Of a stretch of 54,261 bases of DNA, positions 8,643 through 17,279 are shown one piece after another. The stretch is from CAYLYM01 sp964387645 (GTDB taxonomy: Bacteria > Calditrichota > Calditrichia > RBG-13-44-9): positions 1-54,261 of the forward strand of contig CAYLYM010000012.1 of assembly GCA_964387645.1 (NCBI GenBank), read 5' to 3'. Both the position numbers and the translations under genes were made by a program. Within the stretch, counting starts at the first letter, position 1. Each line of letters starts with the position of its first letter. Under the pieces are notes generated by a model. The model had not been told where the DNA came from. It made no database searches and saw only the letters and a list, made by a program, of their open reading frames with translations.

Positions 8643-9767
8643 TTATTTTGAGATCACTTTTTCATAAAGTTGTATATATTGTGGAAGGATTTTATTGACG
8701 TGAAAATTGTCAAAAGCATATTCGCGAGTAGATTTTGATAAACGGCGATATTCATCTTCATTTTGTAAAATATTTATTACAAGTTCAGCCATTCTATCGA
8801 TATCGCCAACGGGAGCGGTATACCCGCTTACACCAGGTTTCACAAGTTCTTTAAGCCCCCCGGCATTACTCGTAACACAAGGCACACCACAAGCCATGGC
8901 TTCCAACGCCGCCAGACCAAAACTCTCTAACCTGCTGGGCATTAAAAAAACCTCGGATGTTGATAAAAGTAAAAAAACATTGTCCCTTTTACCCAGAAAA
9001 GCAACATGTTCTGAAATATCTAACTCTCTGGTACGGTTTTCAACTTTAGAACGTTCTGGGCCATCACCAATCATCATAATTTTGACAGGCATTTTTTTCA
9101 AAACCTTTGCAGCTACCTCAATTACATCCACCGCCCTTTTCACAGGACGGAAATTAGATAAGTGCGAAATAATTTTCTCGCCATTAGGAGCAATTTTCTC
9201 CCGTAATTCTTTGCATTTAACTTGTTGATCTGGATGTTCCTCAATAAAATTATAAATTACATCAATTGAGGCTTTTGTATTAAAATTTTCATATGTTTTA
9301 TCTCTTAAATATTTCGAAACCGCCGTTACGGCATCACTCTGTTCAATACTGAAACGGGTAACGTCTAAAAAAGATGGATCACGGCCAACTAAAGTAATGT
9401 CGGTTCCATGCAGAGTCGTGACAATCTTTAAAGAATGTTCCTCTTTGATCATTTCACGAGCCAAATAGGCAGAGACAGCATGAGGAATAGCATAGTGAAC
9501 ATGAACAATATCTAATGATTGAAATCGGGCAATCTCAGCCAATTTAGTTGCTAAAGCCAGAGAATATGGTGGATATTCAAACAACGGGTAATCAAGCACT
9601 TTGACTTCATGATAGAAAATGCGGTCGAAATACTCATTTAGACGATAAGGCATGGCATATGTGATAAAATGGACTTCATGCCCCAGACGAGCCAGGTTCT
9701 TCCCCAATTCAGTAGCAACAACTCCGCTACCACCATAAGTAGGATAACAAGAAATACCTATTTTCAT
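8643..9767 (-). CDS. bshA: N-acetyl-alpha-D-glucosaminyl L-malate synthase (bacillithiol pathway glycosyltransferase)
   Basis: A GT4-family glycosyltransferase that joins N-acetylglucosamine from UDP-GlcNAc to L-malate, the first step of bacillithiol synthesis in the cytoplasm. Diagnostic points are the N-terminal MKIGISCYPTYGGSGVVATE, HVHYAIPHAVSAYLA (acceptor domain) and TTLHGTDITLVGRD. The nucleotide-sugar domain has HLSNFRPVKR, IGDGPE, the E-x7-E motif in SRLESFGLAALEAMACGVP, and NAGGLKELV. The length of 374 residues matches BshA (about 375-380). No bshB or bshC is adjacent. Presence of BshA implies a low-molecular-weight thiol other than glutathione. There is no strong Shine-Dalgarno before the ATG. 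The downstream neighbour is a decayed gene. Confidence 0.92.
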   Translation of the reverse strand: MKIGISCYPTYGGSGVVATELGKNLARLGHEVHFITYAMPYRLNEYFDRIFYHEVKVLDYPLFEYPPYSLALATKLAEIARFQSLDIVHVHYAIPHAVSAYLAREMIKEEHSLKIVTTLHGTDITLVGRDPSFLDVTRFSIEQSDAVTAVSKYLRDKTYENFNTKASIDVIYNFIEEHPDQQVKCKELREKIAPNGEKIISHLSNFRPVKRAVDVIEVAAKVLKKMPVKIMMIGDGPERSKVENRTRELDISEHVAFLGKRDNVFLLLSTSEVFLMPSRLESFGLAALEAMACGVPCVTSNAGGLKELVKPGVSGYTAPVGDIDRMAELVINILQNEDEYRRLSKSTREYAFDNFHVNKILPQYIQLYEKVISK

Positions 9768-9854
9768 GTTTTACCAACTCTAATTCTATTTTTATTTTAA
9801 TCCCAAATAAATGGTCTAATATTAAAAAAATTATTATTTTTATTCTTTATTTTC

Positions 9855-11369
9855 TTAATCGGAAATGTCGCTAAAATGAATAACCTGGTTTCTACCATTT
9901 TTTTTGGCATAATAGAGGGCCTGATCTGCGGTATTAATTAAGTCTTTTAATACCACCGCATTTTCAGGAAATGTGGCTGCACCTATACTTATTGTTAGTG
10001 TACCATTAGGTTGGATCTCTTCATTTGGAAAATGATAATTCTCCACTGTTTTTCGAATACGTTCGCCCAGCGCCTTGGCCCCTTGCTGATCAGTGGCGGG
10101 AAGAATCACGGCAAATTCTTCTCCTCCATATCGTGCAACGATATCATTATCTCTAACCATATTTTTCAGTATTGAGCTTAGCTGACGTAATACCTCATCT
10201 CCGGCAAGATGCCCTAAAGTATCGTTGTAATTCTTAAAGAAATCTACATCAATTATTAATTGAGAGACTGGTGTATGATTCCGTCTAGCTCTTGCTATTT
10301 CTTCTTTTAAACGTAGTTGAAAAAAACGGTAGTTATGTAAACCCGTCATGCCATCAGTGTAAGAAAGTGACATAATTTTTTCAAAATTTTGAGCATTGTG
10401 CAATGCCACAGAAAGCATATTAGCAACAATTCCAATAAGTTCAATAGTGTCGAGTGGATATTCTTCTTCCTTTACGCTAGGCCCCAAACATAGAATTCCT
10501 ATAATCTCTTCATTCTGAATTAATGGAGCTACTACGCTTATTTCGAATTCTTTAAGTTGGGGAATAATTTCCTGGAATTCCCTTGTAACGTCTTTAATTT
10601 GAAATGGTTTTTTAGTAAGTTCAAGATAATGAATCAATTTATCATGGCGGTTAAGTCTGAAATCCTGAACTACAGATTTTAGAAACCCTTTGGATTCGAC
10701 AACAGTAAATTCATCATGGTTTTCTACATTCAATGTAAGTAACATAACGCTTTTGGCAGTAAAAATACCCAGAGCGTTGAGCAAAGCCATATTCACGAGT
10801 TTTTTTGGATTGTTTTCCCCCATCACTTTAAAACTGATTTCGAATAGATTATGAAGATCATAAACCCTTTTTTGCAATTGTTTATTTGTATTCGTTAAAA
10901 CCTGATTGAGCCGCATGATCTGAGAATTAGCCTCATTAAGTTCATCAGTTTTTCTAATCAATGAATCTTGCAGTTGTTTTAGGCGAAGCATATTTTTTAT
11001 TCGAGCATTCAGCTCATCGAATTCTATTGGTTTGGTAATATAATCATCCGCACCAGCCTCAAGTGCCGCTACCACATCACGAACTCCATGGAGGGCCGTA
11101 ACAACAATGATGGGTAAATAGGAATTGGTTTTTATATTTCTTATTCTTTTGGTGGCGCTAATTCCATCTAAAACCGGCATCATTAAATCCATCAGAATCA
11201 AATCTGGCTGAACTTCTTGAATTTTTTCAACTACTTTTTCGCTTTCTAAGCAACTGTAAATTTCATAATTTTGTCGACTTAGTTTAAGTTGGATCAACTT
11301 ATGAATGGAAGGTTCGTCATCTACAACCAAAATTTTATGTTTTCTTTTCTCTTCACTACGATCAAACAT
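9855..11369 (-). CDS. Diguanylate cyclase response regulator (REC-GAF-GGDEF)
   Basis: A cytoplasmic two-component output protein that makes cyclic di-GMP from two GTP. Residues 12-130 are a receiver with the acid pair D17/D18, phosphoacceptor D61 and lysine K113. A coiled coil follows (about 131-170), then a GAF-like sensory domain (about 172-325) and a GGDEF domain (about 335-500). The active site reads GGEEF at 415-419, and an RxxD inhibitory I-site (R406, D409) sits five residues before it. The enzyme should therefore be active and feedback-inhibited by its product. It is preceded by divergent hisS-operon genes, and no cognate kinase is adjacent. The GAF ligand is unknown. Confidence 0.93.
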   Translation of the reverse strand: MFDRSEEKRKHKILVVDDEPSIHKLIQLKLSRQNYEIYSCLESEKVVEKIQEVQPDLILMDLMMPVLDGISATKRIRNIKTNSYLPIIVVTALHGVRDVVAALEAGADDYITKPIEFDELNARIKNMLRLKQLQDSLIRKTDELNEANSQIMRLNQVLTNTNKQLQKRVYDLHNLFEISFKVMGENNPKKLVNMALLNALGIFTAKSVMLLTLNVENHDEFTVVESKGFLKSVVQDFRLNRHDKLIHYLELTKKPFQIKDVTREFQEIIPQLKEFEISVVAPLIQNEEIIGILCLGPSVKEEEYPLDTIELIGIVANMLSVALHNAQNFEKIMSLSYTDGMTGLHNYRFFQLRLKEEIARARRNHTPVSQLIIDVDFFKNYNDTLGHLAGDEVLRQLSSILKNMVRDNDIVARYGGEEFAVILPATDQQGAKALGERIRKTVENYHFPNEEIQPNGTLTISIGAATFPENAVVLKDLINTADQALYYAKKNGRNQVIHFSDISD

Positions 11370-11480
11370 ATTCTTCTTTTAATCCTGTTTTCATATTATT
11401 AGAAATTTCTTTAAATATACGACAGATTTTGCTAAATTTTAAGTAAAAAATTGGGATAAACCATTAAAGAAAGAGATGTT

Positions 11481-11930
11481 ATGAACAACTATCTATTCAT
11501 AAGAAAATATTTTAGTAAAAATTTATGGTTTTTGTTCTTCATATTACCGATTTTTCTTTGTTCACTCGCTTTAAGCTGTAGCAAAAAGGAATCGACTGAG
11601 CCTGAAACGTTTGAATATCCTGAATCAAACTTAAGTTTTTCCATGCATATTCACCCTATATTTATACAGGATTGCACAGATATATCTGGATGTCACCAGA
11701 GCAATAATCCGGCTGCTGGGTTAGACCTGGCCACAACTACTCCTACTTTTGTCAGCAATAAACGCCAGGTTGTTTTTCCGAATGATGCCGATAATAGCCC
11801 TCTTTATCGAGTTTTATTAGACAATTATTTGGATATGCCCCGTATGCCTTACCTGAGGGCTCAACTACCAAATGAAAAAATTAAAGCAATTAAAACCTGG
11901 ATAAACGAAGGCGCTAACATTAATTACTAA
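11481..11930 (+). CDS. Cytochrome c-like lipoprotein (planctomycete-type domain)
   Basis: The N-terminus has a charged start, a hydrophobic stretch (residues 15-31) and the lipobox LALSC, so this is a lipoprotein anchored after cleavage. After it come IHPIFIQDCTDISGCHQ, NNPAAGLDLATTTP and DMPRMPYLRAQLPNEKI. This is the layout of the small cytochrome-like domain (I.PIF...C....CH......GL.L) common in lipoproteins of FCB bacteria and planctomycetes. The cysteines are C-x5-C-H rather than CxxCH, so heme attachment is not assured. It runs almost directly into hisS (22-base gap to the chosen hisS start) but is unlikely to share its function. RBS-like AAGAAAGAGA precedes the ATG. Confidence 0.75.
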   Translation: MNNYLFIRKYFSKNLWFLFFILPIFLCSLALSCSKKESTEPETFEYPESNLSFSMHIHPIFIQDCTDISGCHQSNNPAAGLDLATTTPTFVSNKRQVVFPNDADNSPLYRVLLDNYLDMPRMPYLRAQLPNEKIKAIKTWINEGANINY

Positions 11931-11952
11931 CTTGGAACCAGTGGAGGACATT

Positions 11953-13293
11953 TTGAAGAAAAAAGTTCAACCAAGGATTTACAAAGGAACACGTGACTTT
12001 TTACCGGAACAAATGGTAAAACGGCAACATGTTATTAATACAATCAAGCAAGTCTTTGAAAAATATGGATTTGAACCCCTGGAAACTCCAACAATTGAAT
12101 TGTGGGAGACACTGGCTGGTAAATACGGTGAAGAAGGCGATAGACTTACTTACCGTTTTACCGACCGAGGAAACCGGGAAGTTGGATTGCGATATGATTT
12201 GACTGTTCCTCTTTCCAGGGTTATTGCCATGTACCCACAAATTCCAAAACCTTTTAAACGTTATCAAATCCAGCCTGTTTGGCGAGCTGATAAACCACAA
12301 AAAGGTCGATTTAGAGAATTTTATCAATGCGATGTGGATATTGTGGGAAGCAAATCAGTTTTGGCCGACGCTGAAATTCTTGCGGTACTTTATGAAGCGC
12401 TGATTACCTTAGGTTTTGAACATTTCACCATGAGGATTAATAGCCGAAAGATTTTAAGCGGCATTGCTGAAATATCTGGCGTGAGTCATGAGAAGGAATT
12501 GGACATTTGCCGTGCCATTGATAAATTTGATAAAATTGGCATGGAAGGAGTAAAAACAGAATTGGAAAGCCGTGAAATTCCTGCCAGCAGTATTGAAAAA
12601 ATTTCAAAGATATTGACTATTGCCGGAACTAATGAAGAACGATTAGGAAAAATATCAAAACTCCTTGTTGATAGTCCAATAGGTTTAGAAGGTGTGAAAG
12701 AAGTTAAGGAACTATTCAATTATCTACAAGGATATGAAATTCCAGAAGAATTTTTGCTCTTTGACTTAACTCTGGCACGAGGATTAGATTATTATACAGG
12801 ACCTATTTTTGAAACGGTAGTAGATAAACCACGTATCGGCAGCATTACCGGTGGCGGCAGGTACGATAGGCTTATCGGTTTATTCACTGGTAGAGAAGAG
12901 CCTGCAACCGGAAGCAGCATTGGCCTGGAACGAATTGTTACAGTTATGGACGAACTTAACATGTTCCCGGAAGACTTTACAACACCGATTAAGGTATTGG
13001 TTACCGTGTTTGATGAAGATACTTTGAACTATTCTATTCAAATAGCGAAAATGTTACGAGCCGCTGGTATTCCCACTGACCTTTATACTGGGACTTCAAA
13101 AATACGAGGACAATTCGGTTTAGCGAATGATAAAAAAATACCAATTGTTATTGTAGCAGGATCTAATGAAATCGAGACGAAATCAGTCAATATAAAAAAT
13201 ATGCAAACCGGAGATCAACAAACGGTTTCGCTTTCTGAGCTTGTAAATAAAGTTCAAAACGTTTTAAATAAGGAAGTTTCACCAAAGGATTGA
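11953..13293 (+). CDS. hisS: Histidyl-tRNA synthetase
   Basis: It charges tRNA-His with histidine in the cytoplasm. It is a class II synthetase: YKGTRDFLPEQM, motif 2 in KGRFREFYQCDVDIVG, and the histidine-specific RGLDYYTGPIFE and GSITGGGRYDRL. Motif 3 is GSSIGLERI. A C-terminal anticodon-binding domain follows (KVLVTVFDEDTLNYSIQIA). The start is placed at a TTG (11953) because GGAGG sits five bases upstream and no ATG is near. A TTG at 11932 would add seven residues but has no site. The 446-residue length is usual. It is followed by trmJ and mpl on the same strand. Confidence 0.95.
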   Translation: MKKKVQPRIYKGTRDFLPEQMVKRQHVINTIKQVFEKYGFEPLETPTIELWETLAGKYGEEGDRLTYRFTDRGNREVGLRYDLTVPLSRVIAMYPQIPKPFKRYQIQPVWRADKPQKGRFREFYQCDVDIVGSKSVLADAEILAVLYEALITLGFEHFTMRINSRKILSGIAEISGVSHEKELDICRAIDKFDKIGMEGVKTELESREIPASSIEKISKILTIAGTNEERLGKISKLLVDSPIGLEGVKEVKELFNYLQGYEIPEEFLLFDLTLARGLDYYTGPIFETVVDKPRIGSITGGGRYDRLIGLFTGREEPATGSSIGLERIVTVMDELNMFPEDFTTPIKVLVTVFDEDTLNYSIQIAKMLRAAGIPTDLYTGTSKIRGQFGLANDKKIPIVIVAGSNEIETKSVNIKNMQTGDQQTVSLSELVNKVQNVLNKEVSPKD

Positions 13294-13325
13294 TAATTAA
13301 TTGAAGATAATTAACACCCTGATCA

Positions 13326-13379
13326 TAAATCGTTTAACTTGCCTTTCTGAAGATTTGCGCACCGTTCAAAAACGATTTA
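13326..13379 (+). promoter_or_regulatory. Inverted repeat upstream of trmJ
   Basis: Ten bases, TAAATCGTTT at 13326-13335, recur as the perfect reverse complement AAACGATTTA at 13370-13379, in the hisS-trmJ gap. The 34-base spacing and the absence of a T-run argue against a simple terminator. It could fold in the transcript ahead of trmJ or bind a regulator. This is seen in sequence only; no function is known. Confidence 0.3.
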
Positions 13380-13402
13380 AGAAATTGAACACAGGGTAAG
13401 TC

Positions 13403-14200
13403 ATGCGAATTAACCGGAAAAACATATATTTCGTTTTAGTTGAGCCAAAAACGCCTGGAAATGTTGGTGCGGCCGCCCGAGCGCTAAAAACCATGGGATT
13501 TGAAAATCTCGTTTTGATAAATCCCTGCGACATTTCTGTTCCGGAAGCTCGGTGGATGGCTCATGCATCCGAAGATATTCTTGAGAGAGCACAAATTTAC
13601 AACTCACTTCAAGAAGCTGTAAAAGAAATCCATTTTGTGGTAGCGACCACTCAACGGGAACGTTCTTTCCATTTACCATTCTTTACACCAGAAGAACTGG
13701 CAAAAAAGGTCATGCCAATTAGCCATGATCACAAAATAGCCATCGTCTTTGGTCGTGAGCAAAGTGGTCTTACTAATGAAGAATTGGGGCATTGTGATGC
13801 TATTTCCACAGTTCCTACCCATACCAAACACCCCTCGCTTAATCTGGCACAGACTGTAATGATCTATTGTTATGTGTTCTATCATGCAGCTTATGGTGAT
13901 ATTAAACGCTATCAATGGAGATTAGCTAAACACGAAGATCTGGAAACTCTTTATCAACGTTTAAAACAGACGCTTGATCGAGTAGGATTTAAACCGATAG
14001 ATAATTGGGATAATTTCATCATGCGTTTTAGTCGCTTAATGGGAAGAGCCAATCCAGAAATTCGTGATATTCGAGTGTGGCACAAAATCCTTAAAGCGTT
14101 TGATCAACATATCAATCATTTAGAAAATAAACTGAAAAAAATGGAAAAACAGCTCAAAAGAACAGTCCAAACAAATATAAACGAAAAAAAAGAAGAATGA
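13403..14200 (+). CDS. trmJ: tRNA (cytidine/uridine-2'-O-)-methyltransferase TrmJ-type
   Basis: A SPOUT-fold RNA ribose methyltransferase that uses S-adenosylmethionine, most similar to TrmJ, which modifies tRNA position 32. The N-terminal part has VLVEPKTPGNVGAAARALKT and then GFENLVLINP. ATTQRER is the next landmark, and the knotted cofactor site is IAIVFGREQSGLTNEEL with the following PSLNLAQTV. The C-terminal extension (about residues 165-265, ending in a lysine-rich coiled-coil-like stretch) is typical of TrmJ rather than the shorter TrmL. Its last four bases overlap the start of mpl (ATGA), so translation is probably coupled. Confidence 0.88.
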   Translation: MRINRKNIYFVLVEPKTPGNVGAAARALKTMGFENLVLINPCDISVPEARWMAHASEDILERAQIYNSLQEAVKEIHFVVATTQRERSFHLPFFTPEELAKKVMPISHDHKIAIVFGREQSGLTNEELGHCDAISTVPTHTKHPSLNLAQTVMIYCYVFYHAAYGDIKRYQWRLAKHEDLETLYQRLKQTLDRVGFKPIDNWDNFIMRFSRLMGRANPEIRDIRVWHKILKAFDQHINHLENKLKKMEKQLKRTVQTNINEKKEE

Positions 14201-15588
14201 AGTATTATTTTTTAGGAATATGCGGGACTGCCATGGCTTCCCTTGCTATTTTGCTCAAACAGAAGGGCCATGAAGTGTGGGGATCAGACCAGAATGCTTA
14301 TCCCCCCATAAGCGATCTTCTAAAATTAAATAATATCGAAGTGATCGAAGGATTTCATCCTGAAAATTTAAAAAGACCTTTCGACCGAGCAATTATCGGT
14401 AATGCACTTTCTCGGGGAAATCCGGAAGTAGAGGAAATTCTTAATCAAAACCTTCCTTTTGCTTCCCTTCCCGAAACCATCCGAAAAGAATTTATAGAAA
14501 ATAAAACTAATATTGTGGTAACCGGAACCCATGGTAAAACCACTACTACAGCTCTAATGAGTTGGGTGCTGAAAAATTCTGGATTATCACCTACTTTTCT
14601 TATCGGTGGTATTTCCCGAAATTTCCAGACCTCGGCCGAACTCGGTGAAGGTGAATTTTTCGTTATCGAAGGCGATGAATATGATTCTGCATTTTTTGAT
14701 AAACGTCCCAAATTTATGCATTATTTTCCCTATTATCTGATTATAAACAATATTGAATATGATCATTCAGATATTTATCAGGATTTGCATCATATTATTT
14801 CAGAATTCCAAAAATTGATACGGACCGTTCCGCAAAAGGGATTGATCGTAGCAAATGGCGATGATCCTAATGTGAGAAAAGCTATAGAAAAAACCTATTC
14901 ACGAGTCTGTTTATTCGGAAAAAGCCCCAATAATGACTGGTCTTTTAAAAACGTTAAGTCTACATCAAATGGTATGGAATTTAGCGTTTTAAAAAATAAT
15001 TCCAATTTTGGTGATTTTAGCTTGCCCCTATTTGGCACCTTCCAAATATATAATGCTTTGGCAGTGATTGCTGTTGCTCATGATATTGGATTAGATACAA
15101 ATCAAATACAAGCTGGATTTAAATCGTTTTTAAATGTCAAACGACGACTAGAATATTGGGGGAAATTAAATGGCGCATTATTTTATGATGATTTTGCCCA
15201 CCACCCTACTGCTATTCGAGAAACACTTCGGGCAATAAAAATAAAGCATCCAGATAAGCGTATAATAGTTGTTTTTGAACCTCGGACCAACACAACCGTA
15301 AAGAACATATTCCAGAAACAAATTGGAGAGGCACTTTCTATTGCGGATATCGTTATTATTTCTCCCATCTATCGAGCTAAAAGAATTCCGCCAAAGGAAC
15401 AACTTTCTTTAGAAATCTTAAAAAAAGACCTTGAAAATTCCAATACCAAAGCAATTTCCGTATCCAATTACCCGGATATTGCCAATATATTGAAAAAATA
15501 TGCCCAAAATACTGATATAATTATTTTAATGACAAATGGCAATCTGGGTGGTGAATATGCGAAGATACGCCAGATGATCCAGAATTAA
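14197..15588 (+). CDS. mpl: UDP-N-acetylmuramate:L-alanyl-gamma-D-glutamyl-meso-diaminopimelate ligase
   Basis: A Mur-ligase family enzyme that recycles murein tripeptide by joining it to UDP-MurNAc with ATP. The N-terminal signature GICGTAMASLAILLKQKGHE separates Mpl from MurC. The ATP loop is VTGTHGKTTTTALMSWVL. GEFFVIEGDEYDSAFFDKRP with INNIEYDHSDIY is characteristic of Mpl, and YDDFAHHPTAIRETL belongs to the C-terminal domain. The length of 463 residues is usual. Presence of mpl implies meso-diaminopimelate peptidoglycan and a Gram-negative recycling pathway. The start overlaps the trmJ stop. A strong hairpin lies 70 bases past the stop. Confidence 0.94.
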   Translation: MKYYFLGICGTAMASLAILLKQKGHEVWGSDQNAYPPISDLLKLNNIEVIEGFHPENLKRPFDRAIIGNALSRGNPEVEEILNQNLPFASLPETIRKEFIENKTNIVVTGTHGKTTTTALMSWVLKNSGLSPTFLIGGISRNFQTSAELGEGEFFVIEGDEYDSAFFDKRPKFMHYFPYYLIINNIEYDHSDIYQDLHHIISEFQKLIRTVPQKGLIVANGDDPNVRKAIEKTYSRVCLFGKSPNNDWSFKNVKSTSNGMEFSVLKNNSNFGDFSLPLFGTFQIYNALAVIAVAHDIGLDTNQIQAGFKSFLNVKRRLEYWGKLNGALFYDDFAHHPTAIRETLRAIKIKHPDKRIIVVFEPRTNTTVKNIFQKQIGEALSIADIVIISPIYRAKRIPPKEQLSLEILKKDLENSNTKAISVSNYPDIANILKKYAQNTDIIILMTNGNLGGEYAKIRQMIQN

Positions 15589-15657
15589 AACAAATTCTTC
15601 AGTACTTTGTAAAAAGTTAACAACAAAACATAATTCTTTCTCAATTATTAATAAAAG

Positions 15658-15691
15658 AATGCCCATCCAAAGTTTAGTTTGGATGGGCATT
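15658..15691. terminator. Bidirectional hairpin terminator between mpl and the Spy operon
   Basis: A perfect 14-base stem, AATGCCCATCCAAA and its complement, closes a six-base loop (GTTTAG). It sits between the ends of convergent transcripts (mpl on +, the ECF/Spy operon on -). On the minus strand the stem is followed by CTTTTATT, so it best ends the minus-strand operon; on the plus strand the T-run is poor. Confidence 0.8.
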
Positions 15692-15701
15692 TCCCCTACC
15701 A

Positions 15702-16241
15702 TTAGCGGGATCTCCCTCGGAAACGCCATGGTTTATTCCACCATGGACCGCCTCTATATCTTCTACCCATACATAAAGCTTTCCATCTCATACCTGCGCC
15801 ACTGTATAAAATCATTCGGTCAAATTTATTTTTCTGGTTATCATTTAATAGCTTGCGAACTTTCAATAAATGATCAATCTTTTTTTCCTGAATTTGTGTC
15901 TGAATTTGGCCAATTTCTTTCAACATTGTCGATATTTCAGGCTGCTTCGTTTTATCAGATGTGAGCAACCCTTTTAAATTATTTTTTTTCTTCAAAAGCT
16001 CACTCTGTAATGGAGTTAGTTCTTTCTGCAATTCCAAACGATATTCAGCTATTTTTTTTCTTTGCTTTTCGGTCAGATTCAGCCAACGCATAAAACCAAA
16101 ACCAAATTTGGGCCTGAATGTTCTTTTTTTAATTGGCACCACTGGTTTCCTTGTAAAATTAATTTTGGGTGGTTGCGCCCATATTAAATTCATAATTAAA
16201 AAGATCAAAATGATTGCCCAGATAGAGTAGTAGCGTTTCAT
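15702..16241 (-). CDS. Spy/CpxP-like periplasmic protein
   Basis: A signal peptide (residues 1-22, cleaved after IWAQ) precedes a helical domain with LNLTEKQRKKIAEYRLELQK and KLLNDNQKNKFDRMI. These are the two LTxxQ-like motifs of the Spy/CpxP/ZraP family of periplasmic chaperones and metal sensors. The C-terminus is rich in arginine, glycine and tryptophan (about residues 150-179). AGGAGG precedes the ATG by four bases. It is the last gene of the sigma-factor operon, after a 52-base spacer made of heptamer repeats. It is probably an effector or feedback sensor of envelope stress. Confidence 0.75.
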   Translation of the reverse strand: MKRYYSIWAIILIFLIMNLIWAQPPKINFTRKPVVPIKKRTFRPKFGFGFMRWLNLTEKQRKKIAEYRLELQKELTPLQSELLKKKNNLKGLLTSDKTKQPEISTMLKEIGQIQTQIQEKKIDHLLKVRKLLNDNQKNKFDRMILYSGAGMRWKALCMGRRYRGGPWWNKPWRFRGRSR

Positions 16242-16255
16242 AAATCCTCCTGTTA

Positions 16256-16297
16256 TTTTTAATTTTTAATTTTTAATCTTTAATCTTTAATCTTTAA
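16256..16297. repeat. Six tandem copies of a 7-base repeat
   Basis: Three copies of TTTTTAA are followed by three of TCTTTAA in perfect 7-base register. They cover the spacer between the two Spy-like genes and the stop codon of the upstream one. Copy-number change by slippage would alter the spacing between these co-transcribed genes without touching the downstream ribosome site. Confidence 0.85.
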
Positions 16298-16785
16298 TTA
16301 TTTCTCCTACTCTGCTTATTTAATTTTAAATTCTGGTGGTATTTTTCCACGGAAAAATTGTTCATATACCTATATAAAAATGTTGTTTGTAGGGGTGTTA
16401 AAAATTTTCTTGTATCCAATAACATTTCTATAGAAAGTTCTTCGATTTTATTTCGCAGTTTTATCATTCTTTTATATTTTTCACGGATTGTATCCTCATC
16501 GGCACGGTTACTAATAAACAAATCCATTATTTCCTGCTGTATTTCTCTGATTTCTCGAAAATATGGCATTGCCCTTTCTCGGAATTCTCTGCGTAATTCC
16601 AAAAATTTTTGGCGCTGAGTTTTATCCAAACCTATTTTCATTTCTAACTTATTTTTGGATGTTGTCCGTGGCAGACGTACAAATTGAGGTGGTTTAAACC
16701 ATCTATAATACACGTAACTACCAAGCGTTGCTAAATTTAAGACAATGAGAAAAATTAAAAGACCCACCAAAACTTTAATTTTCAT
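16294..16785 (-). CDS. Membrane-anchored Spy-like / heavy-metal-sensor-type protein
   Basis: One N-terminal membrane helix (residues 4-27) is followed by a helical periplasmic domain: MKIGLDKTQRQKFLELRREF, IREIQQEIMDLFISNRADED, then IEELSIEMLLDTRKFLTPLQ. The final LTPLQ and the paired helices fit the Spy/CnrX-like metal-sensor family, here uncleaved and anchored. It overlaps the anti-sigma factor gene by 11 bases, with GAGGA seven bases before its ATG. In comparable operons such proteins tune the anti-sigma factor from the periplasmic side; that role here is inferred. The metal or stress sensed is not evident, and there is no His/Cys-rich stretch. Confidence 0.72.
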   Translation of the reverse strand: MKIKVLVGLLIFLIVLNLATLGSYVYYRWFKPPQFVRLPRTTSKNKLEMKIGLDKTQRQKFLELRREFRERAMPYFREIREIQQEIMDLFISNRADEDTIREKYKRMIKLRNKIEELSIEMLLDTRKFLTPLQTTFLYRYMNNFSVEKYHQNLKLNKQSRRNN

Positions 16786-17230
16786 TGGTTTCCTCTTCTG
16801 TAATAACTTCTAAGAAAGATTTATAATCCAAGAAAGACTCCTCTAAAATCCGTCTATCCTCCTGGACCAATTGATAAATAGACCCCTCCATGGTGTAGAA
16901 CTTATTTATATCTTTTCCCAACCAAATACCGGTAATTATGGCAAAAATTAAAAGTCCAGTATAAAGAACCACTAATTTCCAGGAAATTAATTTATCATCT
17001 CCAAATTGTAATTTTTCGGAATATGCAGGTGAAGTTACCTGATGAATATCTGATGGATTTATCATTGGTAAATCTATAGTTTTGGAAGAGTCAAAAAGTA
17101 GTTCCATTTTTTTAAAATAAGTCCGGCAACTTTTACAAGAACAAAGGTGTTTTTCAATTTTTTCTCTCTTCTTTTCATCAATTCTTTTTTCGTACCATAG
17201 AATAAAATACTTTTTAACATGTCTTTTCAT
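16775..17230 (-). CDS. Zinc-finger anti-sigma factor
   Basis: Residues 1-45 carry the ZAS motif H28-x3-C32-x2-C35 (KHLCSCKSCRTYF), which binds zinc and holds the cognate ECF sigma factor. A single membrane helix (about residues 80-102, VVLYTGLLIFAIITGIWLG) places the remaining 50 residues in the periplasm. The ATG at 17230 is favoured by GAGGTGAT just ahead; a GTG two codons earlier is possible. The gene lies 49 bases after the sigma gene and overlaps the next gene by 11 bases, so the four genes form one operon. Confidence 0.85.
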   Translation of the reverse strand: MKRHVKKYFILWYEKRIDEKKREKIEKHLCSCKSCRTYFKKMELLFDSSKTIDLPMINPSDIHQVTSPAYSEKLQFGDDKLISWKLVVLYTGLLIFAIITGIWLGKDINKFYTMEGSIYQLVQEDRRILEESFLDYKSFLEVITEEETNEN

Positions 17231-17279
17231 GATCACCTCACTTCAAACCATTAGACAATTCAAATCTAAAAAACTTTCA

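Noticed and set aside
8707..9228. 173-codon plus-strand frame antisense to bshA
   Set aside because: It is the shadow of a confidently identified gene and has no start signal or protein-like pattern of its own.
16256..16297. CRISPR-like array
   Set aside because: The units are 7 bases with no spacers; this is a simple tandem repeat.
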